A stretch of DNA of 64,000 bases from Jatrophihabitans sp. (GCA_025924515.1 JAICIE010000002.1:1-64000), one strand, 5' to 3'. Positions 53,185 through 61,997 are shown, counted from the stretch's first letter. Numbers and translations are program-made. Notes: generated by a model from the sequence alone, not told the origin.

Positions 53185-54248
53185 AACAGCACGAGAGGAC
53201 GAATGGCCGAGCGCGACTCCAACGCCGCGAACGCCTCCCCGACGTGGTCCAGGTCGAACTGGTCGCGGGTCAGCGGGTCGGTGTCGATGGCACCGTCGGC
53301 CATCAACCGGATCGTGGCCGGGTAGGCGTTCGGGCTGGACCGGACCCCGAGCAGGTTCAGCTCGTCCAAGGCGAGCGGGTCGAGCGGGAACCGAGCGACT
53401 GCGCCACCGGTCAGTCCCAACATCGCGACCGTGCCCCCGCGCCGGACCGAGCGCAGCAACTGCTCCACGACCTCCGCATTGCCCGAGCAGTCGAACACGT
53501 AGTCGACTCCCCGGCCCTCGGTCATCGCCCGGATCTCGCTCACCGGATCGGCCCGTTCGTAGTCCACGACCGCCGAACAGCCCAGCTCGAGTGCGGTGTC
53601 GAGCCGGGCGCCGCGCCCGACAACGATCACCTGCGTCGCGCCCGCGGCGCGGGCGACCTGTTGCATCAACAAACCCAAAAGACCCGGACCGAACACCGCG
53701 ACGCTCGCCCCGGGAGTGACCGCGGCGCGTCGAGCGGCGTGCACGGTCAGCGCGGCCTGATTGACCAGGGCGCCGGCCAGGTCGCTAACGCTGTCCGGCA
53801 GCTTATGCGTCGCGACCGCCGGACGGGCCGCGTATTGGGCCAGCGCACCTTGGGCGGTATGGCCGTACAGCTTGAATCCGGGTTCGCGCACCCGCTCGCA
53901 CAAGTTGTACCGGCCGGCCCGGCACAAGGGGCATGCGCCGCAGCCGGCATGGTTCTCCGCGACCACCCGGTCGCCCGGACTGAGGCCGGTGCGCTCGGTG
54001 CCGGGGCCCATCGCCACCACGACTCCCGACCACTCGTGCCCGATGACGAAGGGCAGCGACGGGGGCCAGGTGCCGGCGAACCCACCGTTGACAATCTTGA
54101 GGTCGGTGCCGCACATGCCGCACGCCCGAACGCGGCACAGCACCTCGCCCGGTCCGGGTTGGGGAACCGGTAGCTCGGCGAGCGTCAACCGGCCGAATTC
54201 GGCGAGCAGCGCGGCCCGCATGGTGCGCGGCGCGGTCGTCGCCGTCAC
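53181..54248 (-). CDS. zinc-dependent alcohol dehydrogenase (MDR)
   Basis: A 355-residue medium-chain dehydrogenase. The catalytic-zinc site is ACGMCGTDLK with GHEWSG. The structural zinc has four Cys in AGCGACPLCRAGRYNLC. The Rossmann segment is SVAVFGPGLLGLLMQQVARA. It is close to the threonine/sorbitol dehydrogenase branch. It overlaps the creatininase-family gene by 4 bases upstream and the DapA-like gene downstream, so it is mid-operon. Confidence 0.92.
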   Translation of the reverse strand: MTATTAPRTMRAALLAEFGRLTLAELPVPQPGPGEVLCRVRACGMCGTDLKIVNGGFAGTWPPSLPFVIGHEWSGVVVAMGPGTERTGLSPGDRVVAENHAGCGACPLCRAGRYNLCERVREPGFKLYGHTAQGALAQYAARPAVATHKLPDSVSDLAGALVNQAALTVHAARRAAVTPGASVAVFGPGLLGLLMQQVARAAGATQVIVVGRGARLDTALELGCSAVVDYERADPVSEIRAMTEGRGVDYVFDCSGNAEVVEQLLRSVRRGGTVAMLGLTGGAVARFPLDPLALDELNLLGVRSSPNAYPATIRLMADGAIDTDPLTRDQFDLDHVGEAFAALESRSAIRPLVLL

Positions 54249-55066
54249 GAGAGCGCTCCTATCCGCGCGCCGTCGACGCCGGCGTCCGGCGGGCGTGCCG
54301 CGACGGTCTCATCGAGCGCGGCCCAAACCTCGCGGGCCCGCCTGACGACGTGGTCGGCGACCTCCTCCGCAATCTCCTCGGCGCGCAACCGGTCGGCGGC
54401 CTCCGGCCGGCCATACCAACCTGTCGGAGCGACGTCGTGGAAGTCGCGCATGATCGGGTAGACGTCGGGACGACGGAACAGCGCGTGTGCCCGCTCGCCC
54501 GCCGTCCGGTCGCTCGGGCGCTCGACTTCGTCCATGCGTACCAAGCCGGGGTCGAATGCCAGGACCGCGGCGGTCTCCATGGATCCGGCGTGGGTGAACT
54601 CCATCTCCTCCGGGTGCAGCGAGTGGGTGACGACATGGGACTCGGCCAGAACCACCTGCACGTCATGGGTGCGCTGACACCGGTCGGCGGCGAGCCGAAG
54701 CGCCGCCGAATTGCCCTCGTGCCAGTTCACGACCAGGATCCGGCGCGCTCCGGCGGCGCGCAGCCCGCCACAGATTTCGACGAACACGGCCATCATCGTC
54801 TCCGGCGTGAGGGTGAGCGAACCGTGCCACGACCCGTGGTAGTGAGCCACACCGACCGGACCCAAGGTGGCGACCACGGTGTCGAGCCGGTGCGCCGCGC
54901 GCTCACCGATGGACAGCGCCGCGAAGGCGTCGGTTCCCAGCGGCAGGTGGCTGCCGTGCTGCTCGACGCTGCCCGCGACGACCACGGCCACACCGCTGTC
55001 GGCGAGGAGTCGGGCGGCAACGGGCTGCGTGAGCCGCTCGAGCTGACGCTCAGGGTGACGTGGCAT
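54245..55066 (-). CDS. creatininase family protein
   Basis: A 273-residue metal-dependent amidohydrolase-like protein. The metal ligands are in AGSVEQHGSHLPLGTDAF and the second site in LVVNWHEGNSAALR, where the creatininase motif NGHGGN reads NWHEGN. Other conserved parts are YHGSWHGSLTLTPETM and EFTHAGSMETAAVL. Relatives act on creatinine, cyclic amides or mycofactocin-type peptides. In this operon a cyclic amide or lactam of the pathway is a reasonable guess. Confidence 0.88.
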   Translation of the reverse strand: MPRHPERQLERLTQPVAARLLADSGVAVVVAGSVEQHGSHLPLGTDAFAALSIGERAAHRLDTVVATLGPVGVAHYHGSWHGSLTLTPETMMAVFVEICGGLRAAGARRILVVNWHEGNSAALRLAADRCQRTHDVQVVLAESHVVTHSLHPEEMEFTHAGSMETAAVLAFDPGLVRMDEVERPSDRTAGERAHALFRRPDVYPIMRDFHDVAPTGWYGRPEAADRLRAEEIAEEVADHVVRRAREVWAALDETVAARPPDAGVDGARIGALS

Positions 55067-55071
55067 CGGCT

Positions 55072-56907
55072 TCAGCCTCCATATCCCGCGGGTCGGTCCT
55101 GCTCGACCGCCCGTCGGTGACCCGAGACCGGTGTGCTCCAGGTTTCGGTAACGACATCGAGCAGGTACGGGCGGTCACCGGCGGGGGGACGACCGAGTGC
55201 GGCGTTGAGTTCCGCGGGGTCGTCGATGCGGTCGGCGTCCCAGCCGTACGCGCGCGCCACCGCTCGGTAATCGACGTCTGCGAAGTCCTCGTTCTCCCAG
55301 CCGGTTCCGAAGGTGATCCGCCGGTACCACCGGATCCAGCCCAGGGAGCGGTTGTTCAGGACGACGACCGTGATCGGCAACCGTTGCTCGACCACGGTGG
55401 CGAACTCGCCGACCGCGTACGCCAATGCACCGTCGCCGGTCAGCACCACCGTGCGCCGATCGCGATCCGCGGTGGCGATCCCGATCGCCGCCGGGACCGC
55501 GTAGCCGAGCCCGGCCAGGCCCCGCGGCATGACCACCTTGCGCCCTCCGGCGCGCTGGTCGAGGTAGACGCCCGCCCAGCCGCTGGCCAGGCTGGCGTCG
55601 CAGACCAACACGTCCTCGGGGCGAAGCGACGCCTCGATCGCGGCAACGACTCGCTGCGGGGCGATCGGACGGTCGTCGCCGGCCCGCTCGGCGTCGCGGA
55701 CCGTTCGCCACGCCGCGACGTGCTCGCCGATCCGGTCGCGCCACGAGCTTCGATCCGGCCCTGCGGAGGACGCGGCCTCGAGCGCGGCGGCCAATGCCGC
55801 CAGACCGGTCCGGGCGTCGGCCCAAATGGCTGCGGCGAGCGGGAACGCCCGGCCCAGCTCGACCGGGTCGATGTCGCATTGCACGACCGCTTGATCCGGG
55901 CGGGGGCGGGTCCACTGGAAGGTCGGGCCGCTGCCCGCCTTGGTGCCGACGAGCAGCACCACATCGGCGTCATCCACCGCCTGACTCGCGGCCGGCGTAC
56001 CCATCGAACCGATAACGCCCACGGCCAGAGGGTGGTCCTCGGCGAAGGCTCCCTTGCCCGACAGCGAAGTGGCGACGGCCGCGGACAGCAATTCTGCGCA
56101 GCGGGCCAGAGGCGCCTGAGCGCCGGAGATCACGGCCCCGCCACCGGCGATGATCATTGGACGGCGGGCGGCAGCGAGAACCGCTGCGGCGGCGGCCACG
56201 TCCTCCGGGTCCGGAGCGGGGCGGAGGGCGGGATAGCGGCCGAACCGGGCCGGACCGGCGCCGACATCGCGGCCCGCGGTCGCGGCCGACGCGGTGGTGA
56301 GCCCTGGGGGCACGGCACTGTCGAGGACGTCCTGCGGAAGGAAGAGGGCCGTCGGTCCCGGCCGTCCGGTCGAGGCTTCCCGGAAGGCCTGGCGGACAAG
56401 GTCCGGCATCGCCTGCACGTCCGGAACGGTCGCCTGCCACTTGGTCACCGGCTTCAGCAAGGTGGCCTGGTCGAGCGCCTGGGAGGCCGCGCTGCGATAC
56501 CTGTGGGCGGCCATCCGAGCCGGAAGCTCGCTTACCAGTGCCACGACGGGGATCGAGGCACCCAGCGCCTCCCCCAGACCAGACGGAAGCTTGGCCGTTC
56601 CCGGCCCGACGGTCGCGTCACACACGCCCACCTTCCCGGTGACGCGGGCATATCCGTCGGCGGCATAAGCCGCGGAACGCTCGTCACGTACCAGCACGTG
56701 CGCGATCTCGCCGGACCTGCTGCGGATGCCGTCGTACAGGCCGAGCGTCTGTCCCCCCGGCAAGCCGAACACGTACTGCACCGCATGGTCTATGAGCAGG
56801 GAAACGAGCAGATCTCCCCCGTGTCGGTAGCCGGTCTGATTGTCGGGCTGCGACTCGCTCCCCGGATCGGCATGCGGGGCGGCCGGGCGCGGAGCCGGAG
56901 GAGGCAC
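55072..56907 (-). CDS. thiamine diphosphate-dependent enzyme (acetolactate synthase/BFD-like)
   Basis: A ThDP enzyme of about 611 residues with Pyr, central and PP domains. The activating Glu is in VRDERSAAYAADGYARVTG. The central domain has RRPMIIAGGGAVISGAQ. The PP motif is LTGDGALAYAVGEFATVVEQ through VVLNNRSLGW. It may be a decarboxylase or carboligase for a 2-oxoacid. An ATG at 56928 exists, but it has no ribosome binding site and touches the operator. I prefer GTG 56907, which has GGAG 6 bases before it. It leads the operon with creatininase, dehydrogenase and DapA genes. Confidence 0.9.
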   Translation of the reverse strand: MPPPAPRPAAPHADPGSESQPDNQTGYRHGGDLLVSLLIDHAVQYVFGLPGGQTLGLYDGIRSRSGEIAHVLVRDERSAAYAADGYARVTGKVGVCDATVGPGTAKLPSGLGEALGASIPVVALVSELPARMAAHRYRSAASQALDQATLLKPVTKWQATVPDVQAMPDLVRQAFREASTGRPGPTALFLPQDVLDSAVPPGLTTASAATAGRDVGAGPARFGRYPALRPAPDPEDVAAAAAVLAAARRPMIIAGGGAVISGAQAPLARCAELLSAAVATSLSGKGAFAEDHPLAVGVIGSMGTPAASQAVDDADVVLLVGTKAGSGPTFQWTRPRPDQAVVQCDIDPVELGRAFPLAAAIWADARTGLAALAAALEAASSAGPDRSSWRDRIGEHVAAWRTVRDAERAGDDRPIAPQRVVAAIEASLRPEDVLVCDASLASGWAGVYLDQRAGGRKVVMPRGLAGLGYAVPAAIGIATADRDRRTVVLTGDGALAYAVGEFATVVEQRLPITVVVLNNRSLGWIRWYRRITFGTGWENEDFADVDYRAVARAYGWDADRIDDPAELNAALGRPPAGDRPYLLDVVTETWSTPVSGHRRAVEQDRPAGYGG

Positions 56908-56929
56908 GACAATCTCCGTCCGCCGCATG

Positions 56930-56943
56930 TGCAACCGATTGCA
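56930..56943. promoter_or_regulatory. LacI-type operator TGCAACCGATTGCA
   Basis: Perfect arms TGCAA/TTGCA around CCGA. It lies 23 bases before the preferred start of the ThDP gene and heads its four-gene operon. Confidence 0.75.
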
Positions 56944-56973
56944 GAAAACCTAGTCGCTGGCCCTGGTGCCTTG

Positions 56974-58191
56974 TCAAGGACTCGCGCGGAGATCCTTGTC
57001 CGCGGGAGCGGCCGTGGAACCGCGCTCAACCAGGGTGACGGGAACGACGATCTGGTCCGGTGGTCGGTCAGGATTAGCGATCACGTCGAGAAGCGTCGCG
57101 GCCGCCGTTCGACCCAGGGATAGTTCCGGAACGTTCACCGTCGTCAGCGGTGGGTTCAGCCGGCCGGCCAGGGGCATGTCGTTGAACCCGACGACGGAAA
57201 GGTCGCGAGGACAGCTCAGCCCCGCCGCAGTCGCGGCGTCGATGACCCCGAGGGCCAACAGGTCGTTGCCGGCCACAACAGCCGTCATCCCAGCGAACTC
57301 GGCGATGATCTGTTCGCTGGCGCGCAGTCCGGCTGTCTCGTCGAAGGCCGTCGCCTCGACAACGCGAACGTCCAGGGCGAGGCGGCGGGCCTCACGCCGG
57401 AAGGCGCGCAGCCGGCGCTCGCCATTCGACGTGAACAGCGGACCCACGACGAGCCCGATCCGCCGATGGCCGAGCTCGTACAGGTGACTGACGGCAAGGC
57501 GAACGCCGAGGGCGTCGTCCGGGACTACCGATGAGATCCCGTCGTCGTCGACCGTGCGGTTGAACAGCACCGCAGGGATGACGCTCCGCTGCAGCCGGTC
57601 GACCGCGGGGTCGCGGCGCCGCACCATGCCGAGCAGCAGGCCGTCGACCCTGGCTTCGATCATGGCATCGAGTTGGCTACGTGCCTTGTCCGCGTCGTTG
57701 TCAGTGCTCGATAGGAGCAGGCAGAACCCAGCCTCGGCCAGCGCTGCCTCGGCACCCCGCACGACCGGCGGGAAGAACGGGTTCGTGATGTCGGGGACGA
57801 GCATGCCGATGGACATCGAACGGCGGGTCTTCAGTGCCCGAGCCATGCCGTTGACGCGGTAACCCAGCTGGTTTGCGGCATTCCGGACGCGGTTGAGCGT
57901 CTCCTCCTGCACCATTGCCGCGGTCTGATCGTTCAGGGCCCTCGATGCAGTCGACACGTGCACCCCGGCGGCGTCGGCAACGTCCTTCAGCCGCGGTGAG
58001 GACGGTCGGGTGGCGGCCGCAGGGCGGGCCGTCGACTGGGAGCGGCCTTCGCCGCGACGGGACGCGCCGGACCTGTTCGCCGCAGCCTCGCCGTCTGTGG
58101 ACGCCGCCTGCGGCGACGTCCGGCGTGCAGCCAACTGCGCACCTGCCTCCCCGCTGAGTGGGGGCGAAGTCGAACCCCACATGCTCGGCAC
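56974..58191 (-). CDS. LacI family transcriptional regulator
   Basis: A 405-residue repressor. The HTH and hinge are RLKDVADAAGVHVSTASRAL, then VQEETLNRVRNAANQLGYRVN and MARALKTRRS. The ligand domain resembles periplasmic binding proteins (IGMLVPDITNPFFPPVVRG, ELGHRRIGLVVGP, VAGNDLLALGVIDAATAAG). About 65 residues rich in Ala, Arg and Ser precede the HTH and are unusual for the family; the true start may be inside. It diverges from the hydrolase genes, and a site of the TGCAANCGNTTGCA type lies between. It is the only LacI gene in the window and the probable master regulator of 31-64 kb. Confidence 0.93.
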   Translation of the reverse strand: MPSMWGSTSPPLSGEAGAQLAARRTSPQAASTDGEAAANRSGASRRGEGRSQSTARPAAATRPSSPRLKDVADAAGVHVSTASRALNDQTAAMVQEETLNRVRNAANQLGYRVNGMARALKTRRSMSIGMLVPDITNPFFPPVVRGAEAALAEAGFCLLLSSTDNDADKARSQLDAMIEARVDGLLLGMVRRRDPAVDRLQRSVIPAVLFNRTVDDDGISSVVPDDALGVRLAVSHLYELGHRRIGLVVGPLFTSNGERRLRAFRREARRLALDVRVVEATAFDETAGLRASEQIIAEFAGMTAVVAGNDLLALGVIDAATAAGLSCPRDLSVVGFNDMPLAGRLNPPLTTVNVPELSLGRTAAATLLDVIANPDRPPDQIVVPVTLVERGSTAAPADKDLRASP

Positions 58192-58254
58192 CCCGGGGCC
58201 GCCTCATTGTTGACACCGGGTCGGACGTCACTGATCCTGGGGCGATCCTATCGG

Positions 58255-58268
58255 TACAACCGATTGCA
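58255..58268. promoter_or_regulatory. LacI-type operator TACAACCGATTGCA
   Basis: Fits the consensus with one changed base. It lies between the LacI gene and the hydrolase gene, 11 bases before the latter's ATG. It suggests autoregulation. Confidence 0.72.
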
Positions 58269-58278
58269 GCTGCATGCC

Positions 58279-59370
58279 ATGAATTCACCAGCTTCCACAG
58301 CCCAAGCGGGCGACGAACGTGTCACCAGCGCCACCGCGCATTGGGCGCCTCGCTTCCTGGCCAACGGCACCGACTATCCGGACTTCGTCGCCACGCTGGC
58401 GCGGATAGATAGTTGGAGCCAGTGGTGCAGCGAGTGGGGCCGCACAGCCGAGCAGTACGAAAGCCTAGCTCGAGACGCGGAAGCGGCACAGCGATCAGTG
58501 ACCGCAGCAGGCGCGTGGCGTCGGGCGGCGATGTGCTGGCACTGGGGCAAGTTCGTGTTCGTCGACGACCTCGAGCAGCAGCAGGCGGCACACGAGCGCA
58601 CCGTGGCCTGTTACGCGCGCGGCGCCGCCGCCCTGTCGCCGCCGGCCGAGCGCGTCGAGATCCCGTACGGCGACACCGTGCTGGCGGGCTATCTACGCCG
58701 GCCGGTCGGCGTGCCCGAACCGCCCGTCGTGATCATGGCGCCCGGCCTGGATTCGGTCAAAGAGGAGCTGCAGCCAACGGCGGAGTACCTGCTGCAGCGA
58801 GGACTCGCGACAGTGGCCGTCGACGGGCCCGGGCAAGGGGAAGCGGAGTACACCCTGCCGATCGAGCCGGCGTACGAGCGGGTCGCCACCGCGGTCGTCG
58901 ACTGGCTGGAGAGCTGTCCTGGGGTGGCCCGCGGCCGTACCGGCTTCTTCGGGGTCAGCCTCGGCGGTTACTACGCGGCTCGCGCCGCTGCTCACGAGCC
59001 GCGGTTGCGGGCCAGCGCCATGCTCTGCGGGCCGTACCGGTTCGATCTGGACTGGGACAACCTTCCCGAGCTGACCCGCGCCGCTTTCGCACGCCGCTCC
59101 GGCGCCCGCGATCCCGAGGAAGCGCGACGTCTGGCGGGCACGCTGACCTTGGAGGACGCCGCCTCGTCGATCAGGAATCCGCTGCTCATCGTGCACGGAC
59201 GGCGTGATCGCCTCATTCCGGCCTACCACGCCGAACGCTTGGCGGCCGAGGCGCCCGGCGCCGAATTGCAGATGTACGACGACGGCAATCACGGCATCAC
59301 CAACCATCCGTTCGAGTCGCGCTCCCTGATCGCGGATTGGCTGGCCCGTCGCCTGTATGGCACAGACTGA
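58279..59370 (+). CDS. alpha/beta hydrolase, FrsA/DHPON hydrolase-like (copy 2)
   Basis: A 363-residue hydrolase related to those at 44954 and 59373. The cap region shows ARIDSWSQWCSEWGRTAEQY and AMCWHWGKFVFVDD. The core has VIMAPGLDSVKEELQPTAEY, the nucleophile in FFGVSLGGYYAARAA, the acid in VHGRRDRLIP and the His in YDDGNHGITNH. The ATG at 58279 follows a LacI-type site by 11 bases. The downstream paralogue starts 2 bases after its stop, so both are in one operon. Confidence 0.87.
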   Translation: MNSPASTAQAGDERVTSATAHWAPRFLANGTDYPDFVATLARIDSWSQWCSEWGRTAEQYESLARDAEAAQRSVTAAGAWRRAAMCWHWGKFVFVDDLEQQQAAHERTVACYARGAAALSPPAERVEIPYGDTVLAGYLRRPVGVPEPPVVIMAPGLDSVKEELQPTAEYLLQRGLATVAVDGPGQGEAEYTLPIEPAYERVATAVVDWLESCPGVARGRTGFFGVSLGGYYAARAAAHEPRLRASAMLCGPYRFDLDWDNLPELTRAAFARRSGARDPEEARRLAGTLTLEDAASSIRNPLLIVHGRRDRLIPAYHAERLAAEAPGAELQMYDDGNHGITNHPFESRSLIADWLARRLYGTD

Positions 59371-59372
59371 CC

Positions 59373-60434
59373 ATGCCGGACGCAGACGTCGAATCGGCCA
59401 TCGCACACTGGGCGCCGCGGTTCACGACGCAGGGGGTGGACGCCAATGACTTCTGGCGGGTAACCGGCGGCGTGGACCGTTGGGACCAGTGGCTCGACGC
59501 CTGGTGCGCCAATGGCGACATGCACGCCGACCTGGCGGAAGCGGCCCAACGGGAGGGCTACCGCCTCTCCGCCGGTCAGGCGTGGGTGCGAGCTGCCTTG
59601 AGCTATCACTTCGCCAAGTTCGTCTGGGTGCTCGACATGGACCGGCATCGGGCTGCCACCGAGAAGTCGGTGCACGCGCTTCGCGAGGCGCACCGGGCGC
59701 TCGACCCCACGGCCGAACGGATCGACATTCCCTTCGGGGGGCACCACCTCGTCGGGAACCTGCGCCGGCCACCCGGGGTGGATCATGCGCCGCTGATCCT
59801 GCTTCTGCCCGGCCTGGACTCCACCAAAGAGGAGTTCTTCCACTGGGAGAACGTCTTTCTCCTGCGCGGGCTGGCAACCTTCGCGCTGGACGGTCCGGGC
59901 CAGGGGGAGACCGGTTACCAGCTGCCGCTGCGTCCCGATTACGAGATCGCGGCCGGCGCCGCTATCGACGCGCTTGCTGCGCGCACGGACATCGACATCG
60001 ACCGTCTGGGCGTGGTCGGCGTGAGCATGGGCGGCTACTACGCCGCGCGCTCGGCAGCGTTCGACCACCGCATCCGAGCCGTCGTCACCATAGGTGGGCC
60101 GTATGAATCGGGTTCCAGGTTCGACACCAGGCCGGCCATCAGCCGCAGCGCCTTCATGCAGTATTCCCATGCACAGACGGTCGATGAGGCACGGGAGATC
60201 GCCGCGGCGATGACGTTGGAGGGAGTGTTGGCGCATCTCACCCAGCCGATGCTCGTCATCTTCGGCCGGCGGGACCGCCTGGTGCCCTACCTGCAGGCTG
60301 AGCGGATGGCCGCCGAGGCGCCGCGGGCACGGCTGGTGATGTTGGACGAGGGCAACCACGTCTGCAACAACATGCCCTACCGGTATCAGCCGCTGGCAGG
60401 CGACTGGATGGCCACGACTCTGACCGCGTCTTGA
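59373..60434 (+). CDS. alpha/beta hydrolase, FrsA/DHPON hydrolase-like (copy 3)
   Basis: A 353-residue paralogue of the preceding gene, beginning with the same AHWAPRF block. The cap reads WDQWLDAWCANGDMH and ALSYHFAKFVWVLD. The core has LLLPGLDSTKEEFFHWEN, VVGVSMGGYYAARSAA, IFGRRDRLVP and LDEGNHVCNNM. The tandem copies suggest duplication and division of labour, for instance on two related ring-cleavage products. No separate ribosome binding site is evident, so coupling to the upstream gene is likely. Confidence 0.87.
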   Translation: MPDADVESAIAHWAPRFTTQGVDANDFWRVTGGVDRWDQWLDAWCANGDMHADLAEAAQREGYRLSAGQAWVRAALSYHFAKFVWVLDMDRHRAATEKSVHALREAHRALDPTAERIDIPFGGHHLVGNLRRPPGVDHAPLILLLPGLDSTKEEFFHWENVFLLRGLATFALDGPGQGETGYQLPLRPDYEIAAGAAIDALAARTDIDIDRLGVVGVSMGGYYAARSAAFDHRIRAVVTIGGPYESGSRFDTRPAISRSAFMQYSHAQTVDEAREIAAAMTLEGVLAHLTQPMLVIFGRRDRLVPYLQAERMAAEAPRARLVMLDEGNHVCNNMPYRYQPLAGDWMATTLTAS

Positions 60435-60464
60435 CACCCGTCCGGCCCGCGGGAAGTATCCAAG

Positions 60465-60478
60465 CGCAATCGTTTGCG
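60465..60478. promoter_or_regulatory. LacI-type operator CGCAATCGTTTGCG
   Basis: A near-perfect 14-base palindrome with outer bases C/G. It lies 62 bases before the dehydrogenase gene that leads the molybdenum hydroxylase operon. Confidence 0.7.
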
Positions 60479-60540
60479 TCTGCTCCCCTCCCCGGTGCAT
60501 GACCTCCGCGCCCGGCCGGCTCGCAAGGAAATGTTTGCCG

Positions 60541-61473
60541 ATGAGTTCCCCACCGTCCGGACAGACTGTCGGCTGGATCGGCACCGGCAGGATGGGCGCG
60601 CCGCTCGCCGTCCGCCTCGCCCGCGCCGGATACGCCGTGACGGCATGGAACCGCACGGCAGCCAAGGCAGAGGCGCTCTCCTCCGACGGTGTGAAGGTGG
60701 CCGAGCGAATCGGCGATCTCGCCGCGTGCGAGGTCGTGTTCACCATGGTGTCGACCTCCGGCGACCTAGAGCAGGTCGTCGGCGAGCTGTTGGCCGGCGA
60801 ACGCCGGCCGGGTCATCTCATCGACTGCTCGACGGTCTCCATCGAGGGATCCGCGGCGGTTCGGGCCCGCGCCGAGGCTGCCGGAGTTCCATTCCTGGCC
60901 GCGCCGGTCAGCGGGAACGGCAAGGTCGTCAGGGCCGGCCGCCTCAGCCTCGTCTGCTCGGGGCCCAAGGACGCCTACGACGCCCTCGCCCCGATGCTGG
61001 GAGCTCTCGGCCAGCACGTCACCTATGTGGGAGAGGGCGAACGAGCCCGCCTGGTCAAGATCTGCCACAACCTGATGTTGGGCGTCGTGACGCAAAACCT
61101 GGCCGAGATCACTGTCCTGGCCGAGAAGGGCGGGGTGTCGCGCGCGGCCTTCCTCGAGTTTCTCAACAACAGCGTCATGGGTTCCACCTTCACCCGGTAC
61201 AAGACCCCCGCGTTCGTCAACCTCGACTTCACCCCCACGTTCACGCCGACCCTGCTCCGCAAGGACTTCGACCTCGGCCTGGCACTCGGCGACGAGCTGG
61301 GCGTTCCCATGCCGGTCGTCGCCGCAGCACGGGAACCGGTTCAGGCATCGCTCGCCCGCGGTCACGCGTCCGACGACTTCGCGGTTCTCCTGCTGGTGCA
61401 GGCTCTGCTCTCCGGCATGGAACTGACCGCCGAGGAGGTCGACGTCGACGACGGACTCAGTGCTCTGGAGTAG
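60541..61473 (+). CDS. 3-hydroxyisobutyrate dehydrogenase-like (beta-hydroxyacid) enzyme
   Basis: A 310-residue beta-hydroxyacid dehydrogenase. The NAD motif is VGWIGTGRMGAPLAVRLARAG, then LIDCSTVSIEGS. The substrate-binding stretch FLAAPVSGNGKVVRAGRLS is followed by the catalytic Lys region RLVKICHNLMLG, with the family's Lys and Asn. FTPTLLRKDFDLGLALG closes the active site. Relatives act on 3-hydroxyisobutyrate, tartronate semialdehyde or 2-(hydroxymethyl)glutarate. AAGGAAA precedes the ATG. The molybdenum enzyme genes follow at once. Confidence 0.9.
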   Translation: MSSPPSGQTVGWIGTGRMGAPLAVRLARAGYAVTAWNRTAAKAEALSSDGVKVAERIGDLAACEVVFTMVSTSGDLEQVVGELLAGERRPGHLIDCSTVSIEGSAAVRARAEAAGVPFLAAPVSGNGKVVRAGRLSLVCSGPKDAYDALAPMLGALGQHVTYVGEGERARLVKICHNLMLGVVTQNLAEITVLAEKGGVSRAAFLEFLNNSVMGSTFTRYKTPAFVNLDFTPTFTPTLLRKDFDLGLALGDELGVPMPVVAAAREPVQASLARGHASDDFAVLLLVQALLSGMELTAEEVDVDDGLSALE

Positions 61474-61478
61474 CGGCC

Positions 61479-61997
61479 GTGCCGGAGGACTTCACGCTGA
61501 CGGTGAACGGCAACGGTCACCAGGTTCGTTGTGATCCGCAGACTCCGCTGCTGTACGTGCTGCGCAACGACCTCGGTCTGGTCGGCACGCGGTTCGGCTG
61601 CGGCCTCGGGTTGTGCGGCGCGTGCAACGTGTTGCTCGACGACCAGCCCGTGCATTCCTGCGACACTCCGATCGCGACTGTGGGAGCAGGACGGGTGACC
61701 ACTGTCGAGGGGTTGGGCACAGTGGAAGCACCCAGCCCGTTGCAGCAATCCTTCCTCGAATATCAGGCCGGGCAGTGCGGGTTCTGCCTCTCCGGAATCC
61801 TCATCTCGGCAACCGCGCTGTTGCGACGGACTCCGGACGCCGACGAAGCGACGATTCGCTCCGCCCTCGACGGGAACCTGTGTCGGTGCGGAGCGCACAA
61901 CCGGATCGTGCGGGCGGTGCTCGCCGCGCGCCCGGGAATGACGATGCCCACCGAAACGGACCCCGGCGATGGTCCGACCGGCGACGACGCGCCATGA
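61479..61997 (+). CDS. 2Fe-2S subunit of molybdenum hydroxylase (IorA/NicA-like)
   Basis: A 172-residue two-cluster iron-sulfur subunit. The plant-ferredoxin-like N-terminal half has GCGLGLCGACNVLLDDQPVHSC. The all-helical C-terminal half has GQCGFCLSGILIS and GNLCRCGAHNRIV, giving the eight Cys of the xanthine oxidase family small subunit. It passes electrons from the molybdenum centre. The start is GTG, 5 bases after the dehydrogenase stop. It overlaps the large subunit by 4 bases. No FAD subunit gene is present up to the window edge. Confidence 0.92.
   Translation: MPEDFTLTVNGNGHQVRCDPQTPLLYVLRNDLGLVGTRFGCGLGLCGACNVLLDDQPVHSCDTPIATVGAGRVTTVEGLGTVEAPSPLQQSFLEYQAGQCGFCLSGILISATALLRRTPDADEATIRSALDGNLCRCGAHNRIVRAVLAARPGMTMPTETDPGDGPTGDDAP

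Noticed and set aside
55060-57123. 687-codon plus-strand open frame across the ThDP gene
   Set aside because: Antisense to a clear ThDP enzyme; Arg/Gly-rich translation without domains.
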